From Takifugu bimaculatus (lineage: Eukaryota > Chordata > Actinopteri > Tetraodontiformes > Tetraodontidae): DNA of 64,000 nucleotides. The translations under genes were made by a program, and so were the position numbers. This document shows positions 1 to 12,779 of the stretch, piece after piece. Position 1 is the first letter of the stretch; every line of letters begins with the position of its first letter. The notes under the pieces were generated by a model. The model saw nothing but the letters and a program-made list of their open reading frames with translations. It was not told where the DNA came from and made no database searches. The DNA lies in contig CP034996.1 in assembly GCA_004026145.2 (NCBI GenBank), positions 7,229,391 to 7,293,390 on the forward strand. Direction: 5' to 3'.

Positions 1-3000
1 AATTAATGATAATTTAAGTGCTTTTGAATCATATTGTTAATTCTAATTGCTTCTGCTACCTCCTAATTGAGGCGTCTGTCTCCCATGGTTAAGTAGGGGT
101 TAGCCGTCTTTTTTGGGTTCTGTTATTTGTGTAGACGGAGTGAGGAGGGAGACAGTTTTTTTTTTCAACCACTAAATAATCTTATTTTGGCAATTTGTTC
201 AAAGTCCAATGCAGAGAATATTTGATTCATGTTTACGAAAATAAATCCAAACTTTGCATTAAATCACCGTGGATTTCCACCACTACTGATTATTTTAGTG
301 AGTCAAAAACCTCGTCCTCATCAGAAAAAGAAAGAACTGTGTGATCAGCAAAATCTGTGTGAATTTTTCTTTCCACTCTTTTTTCCCCTCTTTTTTGACA
401 TGTAAAATACATGATGTGATTATTGTCACAATAAGATAAATTCATATGTTCAAAAGATATTCAGAATAAATGGGCTGATTGTTATAATCGTGTGATCCTA
501 CCCTGAATGAATGTATTCGTGCTTGTCAGTGTCTTCAAGTCTGTTGAAGAGGAGTTCTTTCTTTCATTTTTGTGAAGCTGTGGTTTTTGTAATCCTTTGT
601 CAGAAGGAAGCTTAAGATACAATTTCTTCTATACAACTGACACTCCGTGCTATTTTAAGCTCTGATGATCATCAAATAGCCTTGGTGGACTCTTATTCTT
701 GAGTGGCCAACTTGTCTGTCTTGTGCTTCATCTTTTTCATCTCTCACATTTTCTCCATTACAGTATTTTTGGATCTACTCCCAGTCTGTTGCTGCAGCCG
801 GTGATAAAAAATATGTCATGGAGCAATAATCAGGAGTGAAGTGTAATTTATAGCTTATTGCTTAGCAGCCAGATTGCTTTAGAAGAAATGATTTTTTACT
901 ACTTGATTTTTGGGAACATCCATCCACCACCTTTCAAATAGGTTTGATTCTGTTCTTCAGATAGTACTTTGGACTGTGTGATGTTTGAGTGATTGAGATC
1001 ATAAATATAATATTTTCCCTACTGGTAAAATCAAGTAGATGGCATATTTAGCTTTTAATTGCATGTACCGGTAGTTGGGTTGTGATTATGGAGGTGCTCT
1101 GTGTTACATTCTCAGGAGAAGTATACTGACTTCTGTTCACATCTGCTTTGACGTCCGCAACCTTCTGTTCCAAGGAAACAGAAGCCAATTTGATACGAGC
1201 AGCCAAGAGATTTATGACAATAGTTTCAACTTTATCAGATGGAGTTTGAAGCCTTCAATCTCCCTATTTTCTTTTATTATTATTTATTATCACATAAAGG
1301 ATCTCCTGAAAGAAGATATGAAAGTGCGTCTGTCATTTTAACAGGGATGTTTAAGACTTTCTTCAGTGTGGTCACAGTGTTGAAGAAGGCTAACCTTTCT
1401 CTTGAGCTGGCGGCTATAAATCCATTTTTATTTCTTGGCTAAATTTCTTTTCAGTCACAAACGGATTTCAGAAATGAATGACCAGCAGGAGACATGCTGC
1501 ATTTAAGTCACTGCACGTTAATGAGTGAGTTAAAAATCAAAGTACGATTGCTTTTAAAGTGTAATGATTCAGGAGTCCTTAAGGAATACCAGTAAGAAGA
1601 ATTACATATAATACTCTGCTTATGTGACTGTTTATTATGCTTTAATATTTTACAGTAAAAAAAAAATGTTTATAAGGGTTGAAATAACAAAGAATCATCT
1701 GGGCTGCCTGGAGTTTTATCTGATATGTTTATTTAACAGTATAATGATAATGATAATTGTAGCCATCTCTTCTGGTACAAAGACGAGGTGATGTTTGATA
1801 TTTGCGTTGTGGGTGATTGAGCCTAATTTCACTATCTGTCATAGTGGTTAGTCTGATCCTGGCTCTGATGGATTGTCCTCACACTAGTTTAAGACCCCGA
1901 GCTTGCACATATGAATGTCCGACTTTATTAAGTGTTGCTAAACAGGCTGTCATTTTCCTTTTATTTGTTATTCACATACAAGTTTGAAGGACCTTGAAGA
2001 AAAAGTTTGTCCTGACAGTCTGTTCAATGATGCTGTTATAACACAACCACAGGATGAAAAGCTGCTTCCTCTCTGTTTTTGAACAGAGATTGTTTTATTA
2101 TAACTTTAGTCAGCAGCTTAAGCTTACTCCCCAGTCCGCTTGGTCTTAAGTATCTTAAGTAGAGTTTTACTGCGAAAGAAGCTACAAAGAGCAGTTTATT
2201 GTTACAAATTGCTGTGCATTATTCCTCACATGTTGATTACTCTAATCACGTGCTGGTTTATGTTTGTCAAATACAATTAATTGTTGCAGGGAAACTGTTG
2301 TGTAAGCTGTGGAGATGCATTCTGCAGAAACACATTTTTCAAAAATGCTTGCAGAGGAACCACAGGACTGTGGTTCTGGGGCATCACCCGGCGTTTTTCT
2401 TGCATCTTCTTTATTATGGCCATGAGGATCTGTGGCAGGTTTCTAATTACCAGTGGAGGGGGCACGTATGTGGTCTTTTGTTACACTGTTTGCTTTAATG
2501 CTAGTCAGCTATGAACAGCTATGAATAGCTTAGGTGTAGACTCCACTGTAAGCAGGGGCCTCTGCCCGTGGACTTGACAGAAGGAACACAGGTCTGCATG
2601 CAAGAAGAAACCATTGATTGGTGTCTGGAGACAAGCTGATTTCTACTAATTTTCATAAAGCCTTGGGTACATGGAGTAGCATTAGGGGAATAACTGTTTA
2701 TTTTTAATTTTTGATGAGTAACAGCTTCAGTTCCTTATCTTATTTAGGTTCAGGTAGAAATAAGAAATATTTTCTAATGAGAGAAATTTGGTCAAAGATC
2801 ATTATATTAGAACATTTTTAATAAAGACAAGCATGAGCAGTGCAAGGCTTGTTGTTCCGCTATTTACAAAATTATATAATTAGTTTACTTTATCTCTTTA
2901 TAAAGGTATTTGTTGGAGGTATTATTATTTATTTAAATACAAAAAATAATTGTGGAATTTCCCCAAAAAATTAGTAAATGTACAACTAATCACTATTTTC

Positions 3001-4379
3001 CAGACATGTATCCAGCCCTCATTAGTTGTCCCTTTACTGCTTTATGTTTTAATTCATTAACAGAAAGAATGAAAGAATAAAGTTTCAGTAACTGCAGGGA
3101 GGGCCTTTTTAAGGTTGATGGCCAATACTGTTGTTTTATGTGGAGGTAAGCTTTTATTTTTGCAGCTTTACCTGTAACCTCCCTCTCTTCTCTATTGATA
3201 TTTCCTTGTATCATTGCAGTTGAAGGAATTTTTTTGATCATGATCTCAAGTATCAAAACAAGTGGCTGCCAAACTGCAACGGAAAACCTTCTTCCTAATA
3301 ATCGACCATCTTTTAATGTAACAGGTTCTCAGGTACATAACGAAGGACAGTCTTAGCTCTGTGGTGCCCGGTAATGATCGGCACCCGGTTGCCTAGCAAC
3401 CTGCACATTTTTGTGTAAAGCCACAAAATAACATAAAATCATTAGTCTGAGGAACAGAGGAATGAGCCCAGTGAATGTAGCACCATGGGAAATTAAACAT
3501 TTTTGGTAGCCAGTTTAATGAATTAGACCAGGCTTAAACCAAATAGCTATTGAGCACAGCATTCCCTAGCTGAGAGAGAACATGGGAGCATCAGTCAAGG
3601 GACCCAGTTCTGTTACCGCCTGAGTTTATAACATTTCCAGAAATGTGTCTGTCTTATCAATACTCTGGAGAGGGTATCTTTTTCTTGACCTTATTCTAAC
3701 TCCACTGTGAGCGCAAATGAGAGGAACCTTTGGACTGCAGAGGACTGCAAATGGAGCTATAATCTTTGGAGAGAATGAACATGACAAGCAAAATAATCAA
3801 ATTTTAGCTCTACAAGAATAACTGTTGGAAATTTAGAGTCTAGATGCTTGGAAAGTAGTATGTGTGAATCTCAAAGTACATAAACACATTTTTGCAAAAT
3901 TTATAAATTACCAATATATTTATTCTCTTGTGGGCCCTAACAATCACCACAAAAGGGATGAGTGTTGACCTGAAAATGTAAAGTAGTCAAAACAGAATTC
4001 GATTAATACCCTTTTTGGTAGTTTGCACTGGGAGTTTTATGGAAGCAGATTTTAACTGTGATATGGAGAAAAAAAAACCATCTGCATGCTGTAAAATATA
4101 ATTTTGCCATATGCACATTTACTCTTTTTTATTTTTGTATTGTTGGTGTGAGTGTGTGAGGTGTGTGTCCTGTGATGGAATGCAGACCACGGGAACACAG
4201 TGACAGGCAGTGTCATCCCTTTCACCCTTGGATCATATAGTTGTAATAAAGTTGCACTTATCTTTCTGGTTTTAAAGCCGAAAGAGCTAACACCCAATAC
4301 ATATATAATACAGTTTAAAAAAACATTTGTGGGGTAAAGGAAAGCTGATATGAAAGCGCTCTCAGCGATTGACATATTG
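1..4379. other. AT-rich DNA with no recognised gene
   Basis: I see no transposon signature, spliced frame or RNA gene here. Open frames are short (under 110 codons), overlap on both strands and have no recognisable motifs. Homopolymer T and A tracts are frequent. It is probably intergenic or intronic DNA. Confidence 0.6.
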
Positions 4380-4590
4380 AAGCTCCAATGACACCCTGCC
4401 TGTCATAGACGGACCAATAAACAGCCATGACCCGAGACCATGCAGTTCTCCCTATATAAGGCACTCGTGGCACCATAATTTCCCTTCTCAAACATGCATC
4501 TTCCTCATGTACAGCAAGGAGGGGAATATGCTGAGATACCTTACTACCTTATCAGAGAACCCGGGTTACACGAGTAACCTGATGTTGTCT
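4380..4590 (+). promoter_or_regulatory. CCAAT/TATA promoter-like module, possibly an old LTR or DIRS end
   Basis: Two CCAAT boxes (4385-4389 and 4414-4418) precede a TATATAA box at 4453-4459. The spacing would put a start site near 4485. A short segment around 4555-4585 (cccgggttacacgagtaacc) is a near-palindrome of a kind I associate with retroelement ends in fish. Downstream there is only a 109-codon frame without recognisable content. I infer a retroelement promoter or terminal repeat rather than a host promoter; no partner repeat was found in the window. Confidence 0.3.
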
Positions 4591-4865
4591 TTTTTATGCT
4601 GTTCAATGTCTCAGCCAATGGTAGATATAGATACATTCCAAATTGTACCATTTTCATTGAAGCCAATCTGTCAAGTTGGACAGACAGTGAGTAAACATAA
4701 GGGGACTTATAGACAGCAAGAGCGTTATAGTACCACATATACCTTCTGCCAAAAAGGATGGACGATGGGTTCAAAGAAAGGTCAACAACATGATGAAGGG
4801 GAGGGGGGCCTTCCAATGAGTAAGTATGCCATCTAAGCTCTTGTAGTTGGGGGTTTTCCATCCAG

Positions 4866-5688
4866 TATCAATCTTTATTTATATAGCGTCTGTTACAATC
4901 AAAATTGTTTCTAGGCGCTTGACAGAATCCCAGGGCCTGACCCCCAACAAGCAACAGTGGCAAGGAAAAACTCAGGAAGAAACAGGAAGAAACCTTGAGC
5001 AGGCCCAGGCTCATATAGGGGGACCCTCCTGCTGATGGCCGGCTGAGTAGAGAGAGAGGAGAAGCGGGAGGACAGGTAGAAGAGAGACTAGGTAGAGATC
5101 ATAGAAATACAATAATTAATTTAATAAACTGCCGGTAGAATTGAGTGGGTCAGCTGGGGTTGGAGGTCAGCATACAGCTATGAAGGCGGCGATACCTGTA
5201 CATGGATACAGAGGGGGAGGGTGGGTAGAAGCAGAAAAACTACACAAGAAATAACATTGCTGATCTGCTTGGAGAGGAGAGGAGAGGAGAGGAGAGGAGA
5301 GGAGAGGAGAGGAGAGGAGAGGAGAGGAGAGGAGAGGAGAGGAGACATGGAGTCAGCCTCCTGTACCTGGACAGGGAGCTGGTTCCACAGCGGGGTGGGG
5401 GGCTGGTTGCTAAATGCTGGGCCCCCCATTCTACCTTTAAAGACTCTGGGAACCACAAGTAAACCCGCATTCTGAGAGCGGAGCAGTCTATTGGGACAAT
5501 AAGGTGTCACTAGCTCCTCCAGGTAGGATGGAGCTAGGCCTCTGAGGACCTTGTAAGTCAGAAGAAGAGTTTAAAAAAATGATTCTAGATTTAATGGGCA
5601 ACCAATAAAGAGATGCCAGTACAGGAGATATGTGATCTCTTTTGTCAATACCTGTCAGAACTCTAGCTGCAGCATTTTGCAACAAGCA
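4866..5688 (-). mobile_element. L2/CR1-type LINE, 3' end fragment
   Basis: Read on the minus strand this is the last part of a LINE ORF2 plus its 3' UTR. The ORF2 tail includes the segments AARVLTGIDKRDHISPVLAS and TPYCPNRLLRSQNAGLLVV, broken by a frameshift near 5510. The 3' UTR ends at 4866 with a sequence (rc of tttatttatatagcgtctgt) that recurs at 25,500, 34,510 and, on the other strand, 53,350. The element is 5' truncated, as is usual for LINEs. It carries the AGGAG pentamer array described separately. Confidence 0.8.
5271..5345. repeat. (GGAGA)n pentanucleotide array
   Basis: About 15 uninterrupted GGAGA units. On the minus strand they would read as a repeating PLLSS peptide directly after the ORF2 residues QVQEADSMS. 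A similar array lies at the same relative place in the L2 copy at 53.6 kb, so the array seems to belong to this L2 family. Confidence 0.9.
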
Positions 5689-6137
5689 GGAGTGGTTATT
5701 CAGCAGAAAGAGACCATTAATTTGCATGCACTCACAAGAGAAATAAAAGATAATATTCATCAAATACATGAATAGAACTGCATTGAACTTACCATATATG
5801 ACAGGAACTGAGAGAAAAGTTGTTTGAAGCAGAAGAGCAGTGAGGTTTTATGATCTGCTGCAGTGCTCGCTCAGAGGAACAGCTCCAGGAGTCTGGTCAC
5901 ACTGACAGCAGGACACCCAAAAAGCAAAATCAAAGAAACAACCTTGCTTTGATCTGATAAACGAATATTTCTTTGCTGTTACATTACTACCGTAATTATT
6001 TTTCATGATAACTCCACAATCCTTCTGAAAAATGACTTTATTCGCCTAGATTCCTTTGTCTCCTCTGACCTCCGTCCCATGCAGTTCAAAAGTAATCTGT
6101 GATCTACTAGATCTACAATGCTGAACATCCATTTTCC
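5689..6137. other. No recognised feature
   Basis: Unique-looking AT-rich sequence between the L2 fragment and the palindrome. I see no coding or repeat signature. Confidence 0.5.
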
Positions 6138-6281
6138 AGCTAAGATAATAAAAAATGTTTGTTTAAACATGTTTTTAAATGAATTACATAGGTAAGAGTG
6201 TCTGTGACACAAATCCATTTTCTTACCTATGTAATTCATTTAAAAACATGTTTAAACAAACATTTTTTTATTATCTTAGCT
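6138..6281. repeat. Long near-perfect palindrome, MITE-like hairpin
   Basis: The left arm 6138-6196 and right arm 6222-6281 are reverse complements over 59 positions, with a single extra T in the right arm. The 25-base loop holds a smaller hairpin (gtgtc...gacac). Because of the symmetry, both strands encode the same short peptide beginning MNYIGK. The outer ends are agctaaga/tcttagct. A foldback MITE or a palindrome made during DNA repair would both fit. No clear target duplication is visible. Confidence 0.85.
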
Positions 6282-6283
6282 CG

Positions 6284-6558
6284 GTTTATCCCTTTTGGGA
6301 TCATGGGGAGGGTGCTGGAGCCTATCCCAGCGGCATATTGGCAAAAGCAGGTTGCAACCCTGAATGAGTCACCAACTCATCCCAGCACCCTATGTGAGCG
6401 TTTGTGAGTTTGGTACATTGCTTAAGGGTACCTCGGCAGTGCTCTGATGGTGTCCTGGCACTGCCCCTTGCCTTCAGAACTTTTGTCTACACCAGGGCTT
6501 AAAAGGAGAATCCTCCACTGACTTGGCCAGTCCCCTACAGACTGAGCTAATGCCAACA
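6284..6558 (-). mobile_element. tRNA-derived SINE
   Basis: On the minus strand it begins with a tRNA-like head (ttagctcagtctgtagggga, an A-box match). A body with the segments gcactgccgaggtaccctta and gataggctccagcaccctcc follows, then a gggataaa tail. The same body occurs on the plus strand at 16.3 kb and the same head at 38.2 kb. The B-box is degenerate. It is noncoding. Confidence 0.65.
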
Positions 6559-6793
6559 GCTACCACAACCCCAAACAAACTCTTATTTCATTAAAAATCA
6601 AAAAGAACTGCATATATGACAGCGCCTGAGATAAAATTCATTGTCATGCATTCTATCAAGTAGAATTCCCCACGGGGAAAACAGAAAGACATGTCTGAAA
6701 AACAGAATTAGAAACATTCATATGATCAATGGCTTCAATGATTACAAGGATATAAAGACAGTTATTTAAGCACCCGTCATTATCATCTTTCTG

Positions 6794-8700
6794 ATGATAA
6801 TAACCTCTTACTACTACCATCAAAATTCATCAAACACCGAAGAACTTCATGGAAAAAATAGTTTGGAGTGAGTATTTCTCTGAACTTTTTAATTAATGAA
6901 TCAATTAATTATTATTGTTTGGGTTTTAATAGGGTAAAATTTTAATTTTGTGTTTATGAAGCATGTATTTTCTTTTGTAGCAAACTTCAAATGTCAACCG
7001 GTGTGGTAAATGCAGGATGGGGTAAGTAGCATTCTTTACTTTCATCAAAAAAAGTCTCTGTCAAGTATCAAGTTATTATTAGCTATTAAATTATGAAGTA
7101 TCAATTAAAGTATCAAATAAAAGATATATATAATATATTTTATTGTAGATAAAACAGATGAATGTCCGAGAGCCTTGGCTTTTTCTCAATCACAATTTGG
7201 TAAGTAAAGCATAGTTGTCATTTTACTGTAACAAAATAATAATCTGGAAAAAAATTACAGATATTGTTAGCCTGTCCCTGCAGACTGAGGATCCCACAGG
7301 ATTCCTGGCTTTTTTGGCGACACTGGACCCTGTTGCTAAGGAAGCAGTTGACCATGTTATGTAGCAACACCCCTACATGTGGACCACATCAACAATCCCC
7401 TGTTCCAGTCCCCAGAGCTTTCTCGCCAGGATTATGAAGCCAGACTCAACTTTATTCACTTGCGAGCCTCCACCACCCACAACAAGAGGCTGGGTCACAA
7501 TGCAGATCCGGGGTTAGTTTACTTTCCATACAGAGAACTGAAGGCTACCTTGTTACATTGCGAATACAATTATTTTTTTCACTAAGAGAGGAAGTGATGG
7601 AGCAAATCCAACAGTGAGGACCAATGATATTTTATCATTACTTTTTTAATTCAGGGCATTTCAGGAGGTAAAAAACGACCCTGATTCAAGGACGTCAATA
7701 GAGAAAGAGGTTTTGTCGATTCCACTGCATTTTTGCGGTTTCTGATTATATTGATGACTGTTATCCATCCAGATTGAAGACAAATTTTGGCTTAAGAGAA
7801 TTCTTCAGAACTACTGCTAGGTAGCTCACCAGTTGAATTATGATTAGTTTCTGATTAGTGAATGGGAGGCAGCATTGAGGAATTTAATCAGGATAATGGA
7901 CATTGAGAAATGTGCTGATTTTATTCATTGATTTATCTGTTTGTTGAACAGTGTCCTTGAGTTTATTCTTAAGTTTTCAATTGTTCCAAATTTCACCTCT
8001 CTGTATTCCTGTGTTAACAGTGCTTGTGATTATCTTCTAGGTCATGTCATCATCTACAAAGATTTTGACAATCCTGGAACCTGTTTTGGTATCATCTGGG
8101 CAGTTGTCCTCCCGCCGCAAGGTGTCTATTTTTCCCTGCTGCCTCACGGAACCTCTAAAGGTAAACTGGTGTTCACACCCTGCCTCACATGTGCTGAGAC
8201 TAACAACTAGTGAGGGGCTCGGGAGCACAGCAAGAATGTCCAGGCACTCATGGGGGTCTGGGTAAAGGAAGAGTTTAACGAGGCTCTCTAACTAGGTTAC
8301 AGTGTAGGTGAGAGTACAGAAGTATGCCCCTTTTAGGACTGGAGCAGCACCATTTTTACAGGTTATGTACACAAGTTCCTGAAGACATTTCAGGGTTTCC
8401 TGAGGGTGTCAAGAAATTGTGGAATGGTATGTCAAGAATTACCATATGAATAGCCAAGAGACAGATGTCTAAATTGTCTTAAAAGCCTCTGGGGGGAGTT
8501 TGCCAAGAGGCATAATCGTACTCAGACCACACTGGTGAGCAACAAAAAATAATTTTTGACTTCATATTTTCAGGAAAGTATGAGGTGCACCACTTGAGAA
8601 TGTGGTGAGCTGCTCAACTTTGACAGTGTGAAAGCGCTGGTGGAGAGCTACCTGAAGGGTGAGAAAGACATCACAACATCATCTATGGTAAAAATGGGTT
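6794..8700 (+). pseudogene. Decayed multi-exon gene of unknown family
   Basis: A chain of exon-like segments with good splice sites: 6794-6867 (donor GTGAGT), 6981-7021 (TTTTGTAG acceptor, GTAAGT donor), 7149-7199 (GTAAGT donor), 7261-7512, 7655 to about 7712, 8041-8160 (donor GTAAAC) and 8574 to about 8690. The phases agree across the first three introns, from 7512 into 7655, and from 8160 into 8574. Typical segments are DPTGFLAFLATLDPVAKEAV, NPLFQSPELSRQDYEARLNF and HVIIYKDFDNPGTCFGIIWA. Two defects lie in the exon at 7261-7512 (a TAG at 7362-7364 and a 2-base frame change near 7377). Another frame change lies near 8602. The retained introns mean it is not a processed copy. TATAAA at about 6752 could be its TATA box. 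I do not recognise the family. Confidence 0.5.
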
Positions 8701-8720
8701 TGATTTTAAAAACTCTTCTT

Positions 8721-9107
8721 TTAAGAAAAAATTTAGGGTGGTGTATAACAAAAAATGACACTTTATTGACAGTGCACCTCCGATTATTAGAAAAGAATGA
8801 AGAGTGAAGAATGGAGCCAGACATTGAACCCCTGACTCATCTGCCTTTTCCATGCCTGATTGTAGGATCCCGCGGCTGCAGACCATGTATTTGGAACTGT
8901 GTGAACATGTGATAGATACTGTACCCAACAACATTGTATGGATCTATACCTCTCATTTACCCATGTATGATTAACTGTTGAAGATAAATAAAAACTTTAC
9001 ATTTATCAAACAAGTCCTTGATTCTTTTGAAGATGATTAAAAACAAACATTTGATTATCCCGGGTGATATCAGTGTAGGCTCATTCCCCAGTTCATAATT
9101 ATCCAAA
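8721..9107. other. No recognised feature
   Basis: Sequence between the decayed gene and the 3' truncation point of the L2 copy. Nothing beyond short chance frames is visible. Confidence 0.5.
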
Positions 9108-11335
9108 TGATCTCTTTTGTCAATACCTGTCAGAACTCTGGCTGCAGCCTTTTGGATCAACTGGAGGCTTCTTAAAGAGTTGTTTGGACACCCTGATAAT
9201 AAAGAATTACAATAGTCCAGCCTGGAAGTAACAAATGCATGGACTAACTTTTCAGCATCATGCCGCGTCAGCAGCTTCCTGATCTTTGTGATGTTCCTCA
9301 AGTGAAAAAAGGCACTTCTAGAGACTAATTTAATGTGTGAGTTGAAGGAGAGATTTTGATCAAAAGTTACTCCTAGATTCCTCACAGAGAGACTTGATGT
9401 TAATGAGATACCATCTAGAGTGATCATGTGATCTAATCTATCCCTGAGAGGTTCAGGACCAAATACCATGACCTCAGTTTTTCCTGGGTTAAGGAGGAGA
9501 AAATTTGAAGACATCCAAGACTTTATGTCTTTAAGACAGGTCTGAAGCTTCACTAACTTCCCTGTCTCCTCTGGTTTCATGGATAACTAAAGCTGAGTGT
9601 CATCAGCATAACAATGAAAATGTATCCCATGCTGCCGAATAATGTTCCCTAAGGGAAGCATGTACAAGGTGAAGAGGATTGGTCCAAGTACAGAACCTTG
9701 AGGAACTCCATGGCTAACCCTACTGTATGAGGAGGGAACACCATGGACATGAGCAAACTGGTATCTATCAGATAAGTATGATCTAAACCAGTCTAGTGCT
9801 GTCCCTTTAATCCCGATCACATGTTCCAGTCTCTGTAACAGGATTCTGTGATCAACTGTATCAAAAGCAGCACTGAGGTCCAGCAGAACCAGCATAGAGA
9901 CCAGTCCATGATCGAAAGCCATGAGAAGATCATTAGTGACTTTAAGAAGTGCTGTTTCTGTGCTGTGGTGAGCTCTAAAGCCTGACTGAAACATCTCAAA
10001 CAGGCTGTTCCTCTGCAGGTGCTCCAGTAACTGAGTCACCACCACCTTCTCTAGAACTTTAGAGATAAAAGGAAGGTTGGATATTGGCCTATAATTTGCG
10101 AGTACTTCCGGATCCAGTGATTTTTTTAAGCAACGGCTTAATCACTGCCACCTTGTAGGACCGGGGTACATAACCTGACACTAAAGAACCATTGATCTGG
10201 TCCAGGATAGAACTGCCTATCAATGGTAAAACATCCTTCAACAGGTGTGTTGGGATGGGTTCTAAAAGACACGTGGTGGTCTTGGATTTCTGAATTAGCG
10301 AAGACGCCTCAGAAAAATATATAGGGCTGAAGGAGTTTAAGGGCTCGTTGGAGAACCTGTATGTTCCCACAGTCAGCACATCTGGTGATGGTCCAGTTGT
10401 AGGGATGGCCTGGTTAGCTTTCTCTCTGATAGCTAGAACTTTATCAGTGAAGAAGCTCATGAAGTCTTCACCACTAAGGGAAGAAGGGATACGTGGATCT
10501 AAAACACTGTGACTCTTGGTTAATTTGGCCACAGTGCTGAAAAGAAACCTGGGGTTGCTCTTATTTTCCTCAATTAAAGAAGAAAAATAACCTGTTCTAG
10601 CCTTGCGAAGGGCCTTTTTGTAAACTAATAGACAGTCTTTCCAGGCTACATGATAGCTGTCTATTTTACAAGAATGCCACTTCCTTTCCAGTCTTCGCAC
10701 TTTCTGCTTAAGGGTCATGATATGTGAATTATACCAGGGGGCACACCTCCTCTGATTTACTATTTTCTTTTTCAGGGGGGCAACAGAATCAAGCGTGATT
10801 CTCAGTGAGGTTGCTGCACCTTCAGCAATCGAGTCAACCTCTGCAGGGCTAAGATTCTAATGATTGATCCCTGGGGAAACACACAGTGATCCTGGGATCA
10901 GCACAGGGATCACTTCCTTAAACTTAGCTACAGCATTATCTGAAAGACATCTGCTATAGTAAGACTTTGTTCTGAGGATAGAAGAATCCTTAATCATAAA
11001 TGTAAAAGTGATCACAGAATGGTCTGACAGGACTGGGTTCTGAGGGAACACTGACACATGTTCTACCTCAACACCATAAGTCAGAACTAGATCTCGGGTG
11101 TGGTTAAAGCTATGAGTTGGTTGGTTTTCTGCTGGAGGAAACCAACTGACTCAAGTAATGAAATGAAGCCATTTCTAAAGCTGTCATTTATAACGTCTAT
11201 AAGGATATTAAAGTCTCCAATGATAATGACTTTGTCCGTTCTAAGGACCAAGTCAGATAAGAAATCAGAGAACTCAGACAGGAACTCTGAATGTGGACCA
11301 GCAGGGGGCCAATATACAACTAGTTGTTCCAGTGA
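9108..11335 (-). mobile_element. L2/CR1-type LINE, endonuclease to RT, 3' truncated
   Basis: Read on the minus strand from 11,335 down, this covers the endonuclease region, the linker, the RT fingers and palm, and the thumb. RT landmarks are FQSGFRAHHSTETALLKVTN, LLDLSAAFDTVDHRILLQ, GVPQGSVLGPILF and CYADDTQL. It stops at 9108 inside the reading frame, at a point where the 5-kb and 54-kb copies continue, so its own 3' UTR is missing. It is one of three long copies of this family in the window (others at 19.5-21.9 kb and 53.4-59.2 kb). Confidence 0.85.
9111..11057 (-). pseudogene. LINE ORF2 (endonuclease/reverse transcriptase), broken
   Basis: The frames 10857-11057, 10089-10718, 9587-10045 and 8957-9580 are pieces of one ORF2. 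The last two are in the same frame, separated only by a TAG just after the catalytic YADDTQL motif. A frameshift near 10,110, in an A-rich stretch, separates the linker from the RT. The catalytic aspartates of YADD are present, but the stop and frameshift make the copy inactive. The 8957 frame runs about 150 bases past the element into flanking DNA. Confidence 0.8.
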
Positions 11336-12779
11336 TAGTTTTATTTTGAAAGGTGAAGTAAGTTGTTCGGATCCAGATCCTTTTCACCTTCATAAGTATG
11401 AAAAAGACCCGCATCTGTAAGGGCAGATAGAGGCAGGAAGTCATAGTTCCAAAAACAAGTGCAGCTCAATTCAGCTGCACAACAGGGTTTTTGTCTCAGA
11501 AAGGCTTTGCGTTCTTTGCTGCTTGAGACATTTTGTCCCAGGGGCATCTTCTTCGGTCTTCAAAACCATGATCCCACCTCGACCTCTGTTGCAACCTCTC
11601 TTAATTTTTTGAATACTTTGCCCACCGAGTGGCAAATGCATTCAAGGCAATATTTTTAGCCCTGAATTTAAAGTGAGGTTTGGTGAGATTGAAACCTTTT
11701 GTCACCAAAGGAGATATAAACAAAACAGTCTGAAAAACAGGAAGCCTATGCCGTGCCTGTATATGACAGGTGCGTCGGCAGACTCCGAGAGAGCACCTCA
11801 TATCTGGCTCTTATATGAAATTGATTAGACAATGAGCGGATCGTTGGTCAGATTTGTTTTTATCTTTCCACGGGGTCACAAAAGGAGCTGATTGATAGTC
11901 CTAGCGAAAGTTAAATTGACAAACTTGTTCTGATCTGTTTTAATCTCCACATATATGTTCTCAATTAGATTTTTGGATAGATGGTAGGCAGGATTAAACT
12001 GCTATATGATCACATCCCCGTATGTTCTTCATACACTCAAGGTTCTCAAAAGAGGAGCATTCATGTCACCATTCTAGCTGACAGCATATAATATTGCTAT
12101 AGCAATACAGATGGTTTAATCAATCATATCCAGAAGACTGGGACCTTCTCTAATGAACCATCTCTATATTTAATATTGTAGAGCTTTCCACCAAGTCTTG
12201 TAGGATGTCCAATTAGCAGTTAAAGCATGATTAAATGGAGTTTCATGGGCGTTTGGCTTTTATTAAGACCAGAATCAGATGCATGTACCATCCTGGCCTG
12301 CTGTTTTTCTCTTTTCTCTGTACATTTGCCTTCTTGGAAAATACATCAATGATGGTTAATATGCAATATGCAAAAGTGTCTGGGAACATACATTCCAGGT
12401 GTGTGGGGTTATAGTAGACTTCATTTGTTGCCTTTTGCATTTTATTTTATGTTGTTATTCAAATGACAAAATCTGTTGTGGAAATGTTTATGTGTAACAA
12501 AATTTCTTGACTGTAAATTTTTCATCAAGACATAAATGATTATACTTTTTGAATTGTTTTGTTCCCAGCAGTATTTCACAAGCTCCAGGTACTTCACGTC
12601 TTCTTTAATCACTTCCAAAATCCTTTTTCCACATGTAATCTCAAACAGCAGCATTTTGCCCAGGGCACTGACCCTCCCATTCTTGCATGCTCCCATATAG
12701 AGCAGATGAAACACAGCCAATTTCACCCTGTTAACCTCCCATCTGTGTCCCCTTTCTTATCAATCTCACTGGGCAGAAG
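11336..12779. other. Unassigned region, possibly old retroelement DNA
   Basis: The L2 homology ends near 11,335. Frames here are short (66-106 codons) and lie on both strands without motifs I can name. Parts of 11,400-12,050 have the look of a decayed repeat, but I could not assign a class. Confidence 0.4.

Noticed and set aside
5221..5510. Overlapping frames on both strands with GEERR or PLLSS repeats
   Set aside because: They come from the GGAGA array, which is open in several frames. Only the minus-strand L2 ORF2 part upstream of the array is meaningful.
6003..6407. Two similar proteins starting MNYIGK on opposite strands
   Set aside because: A by-product of the palindrome. There is no gene pair.
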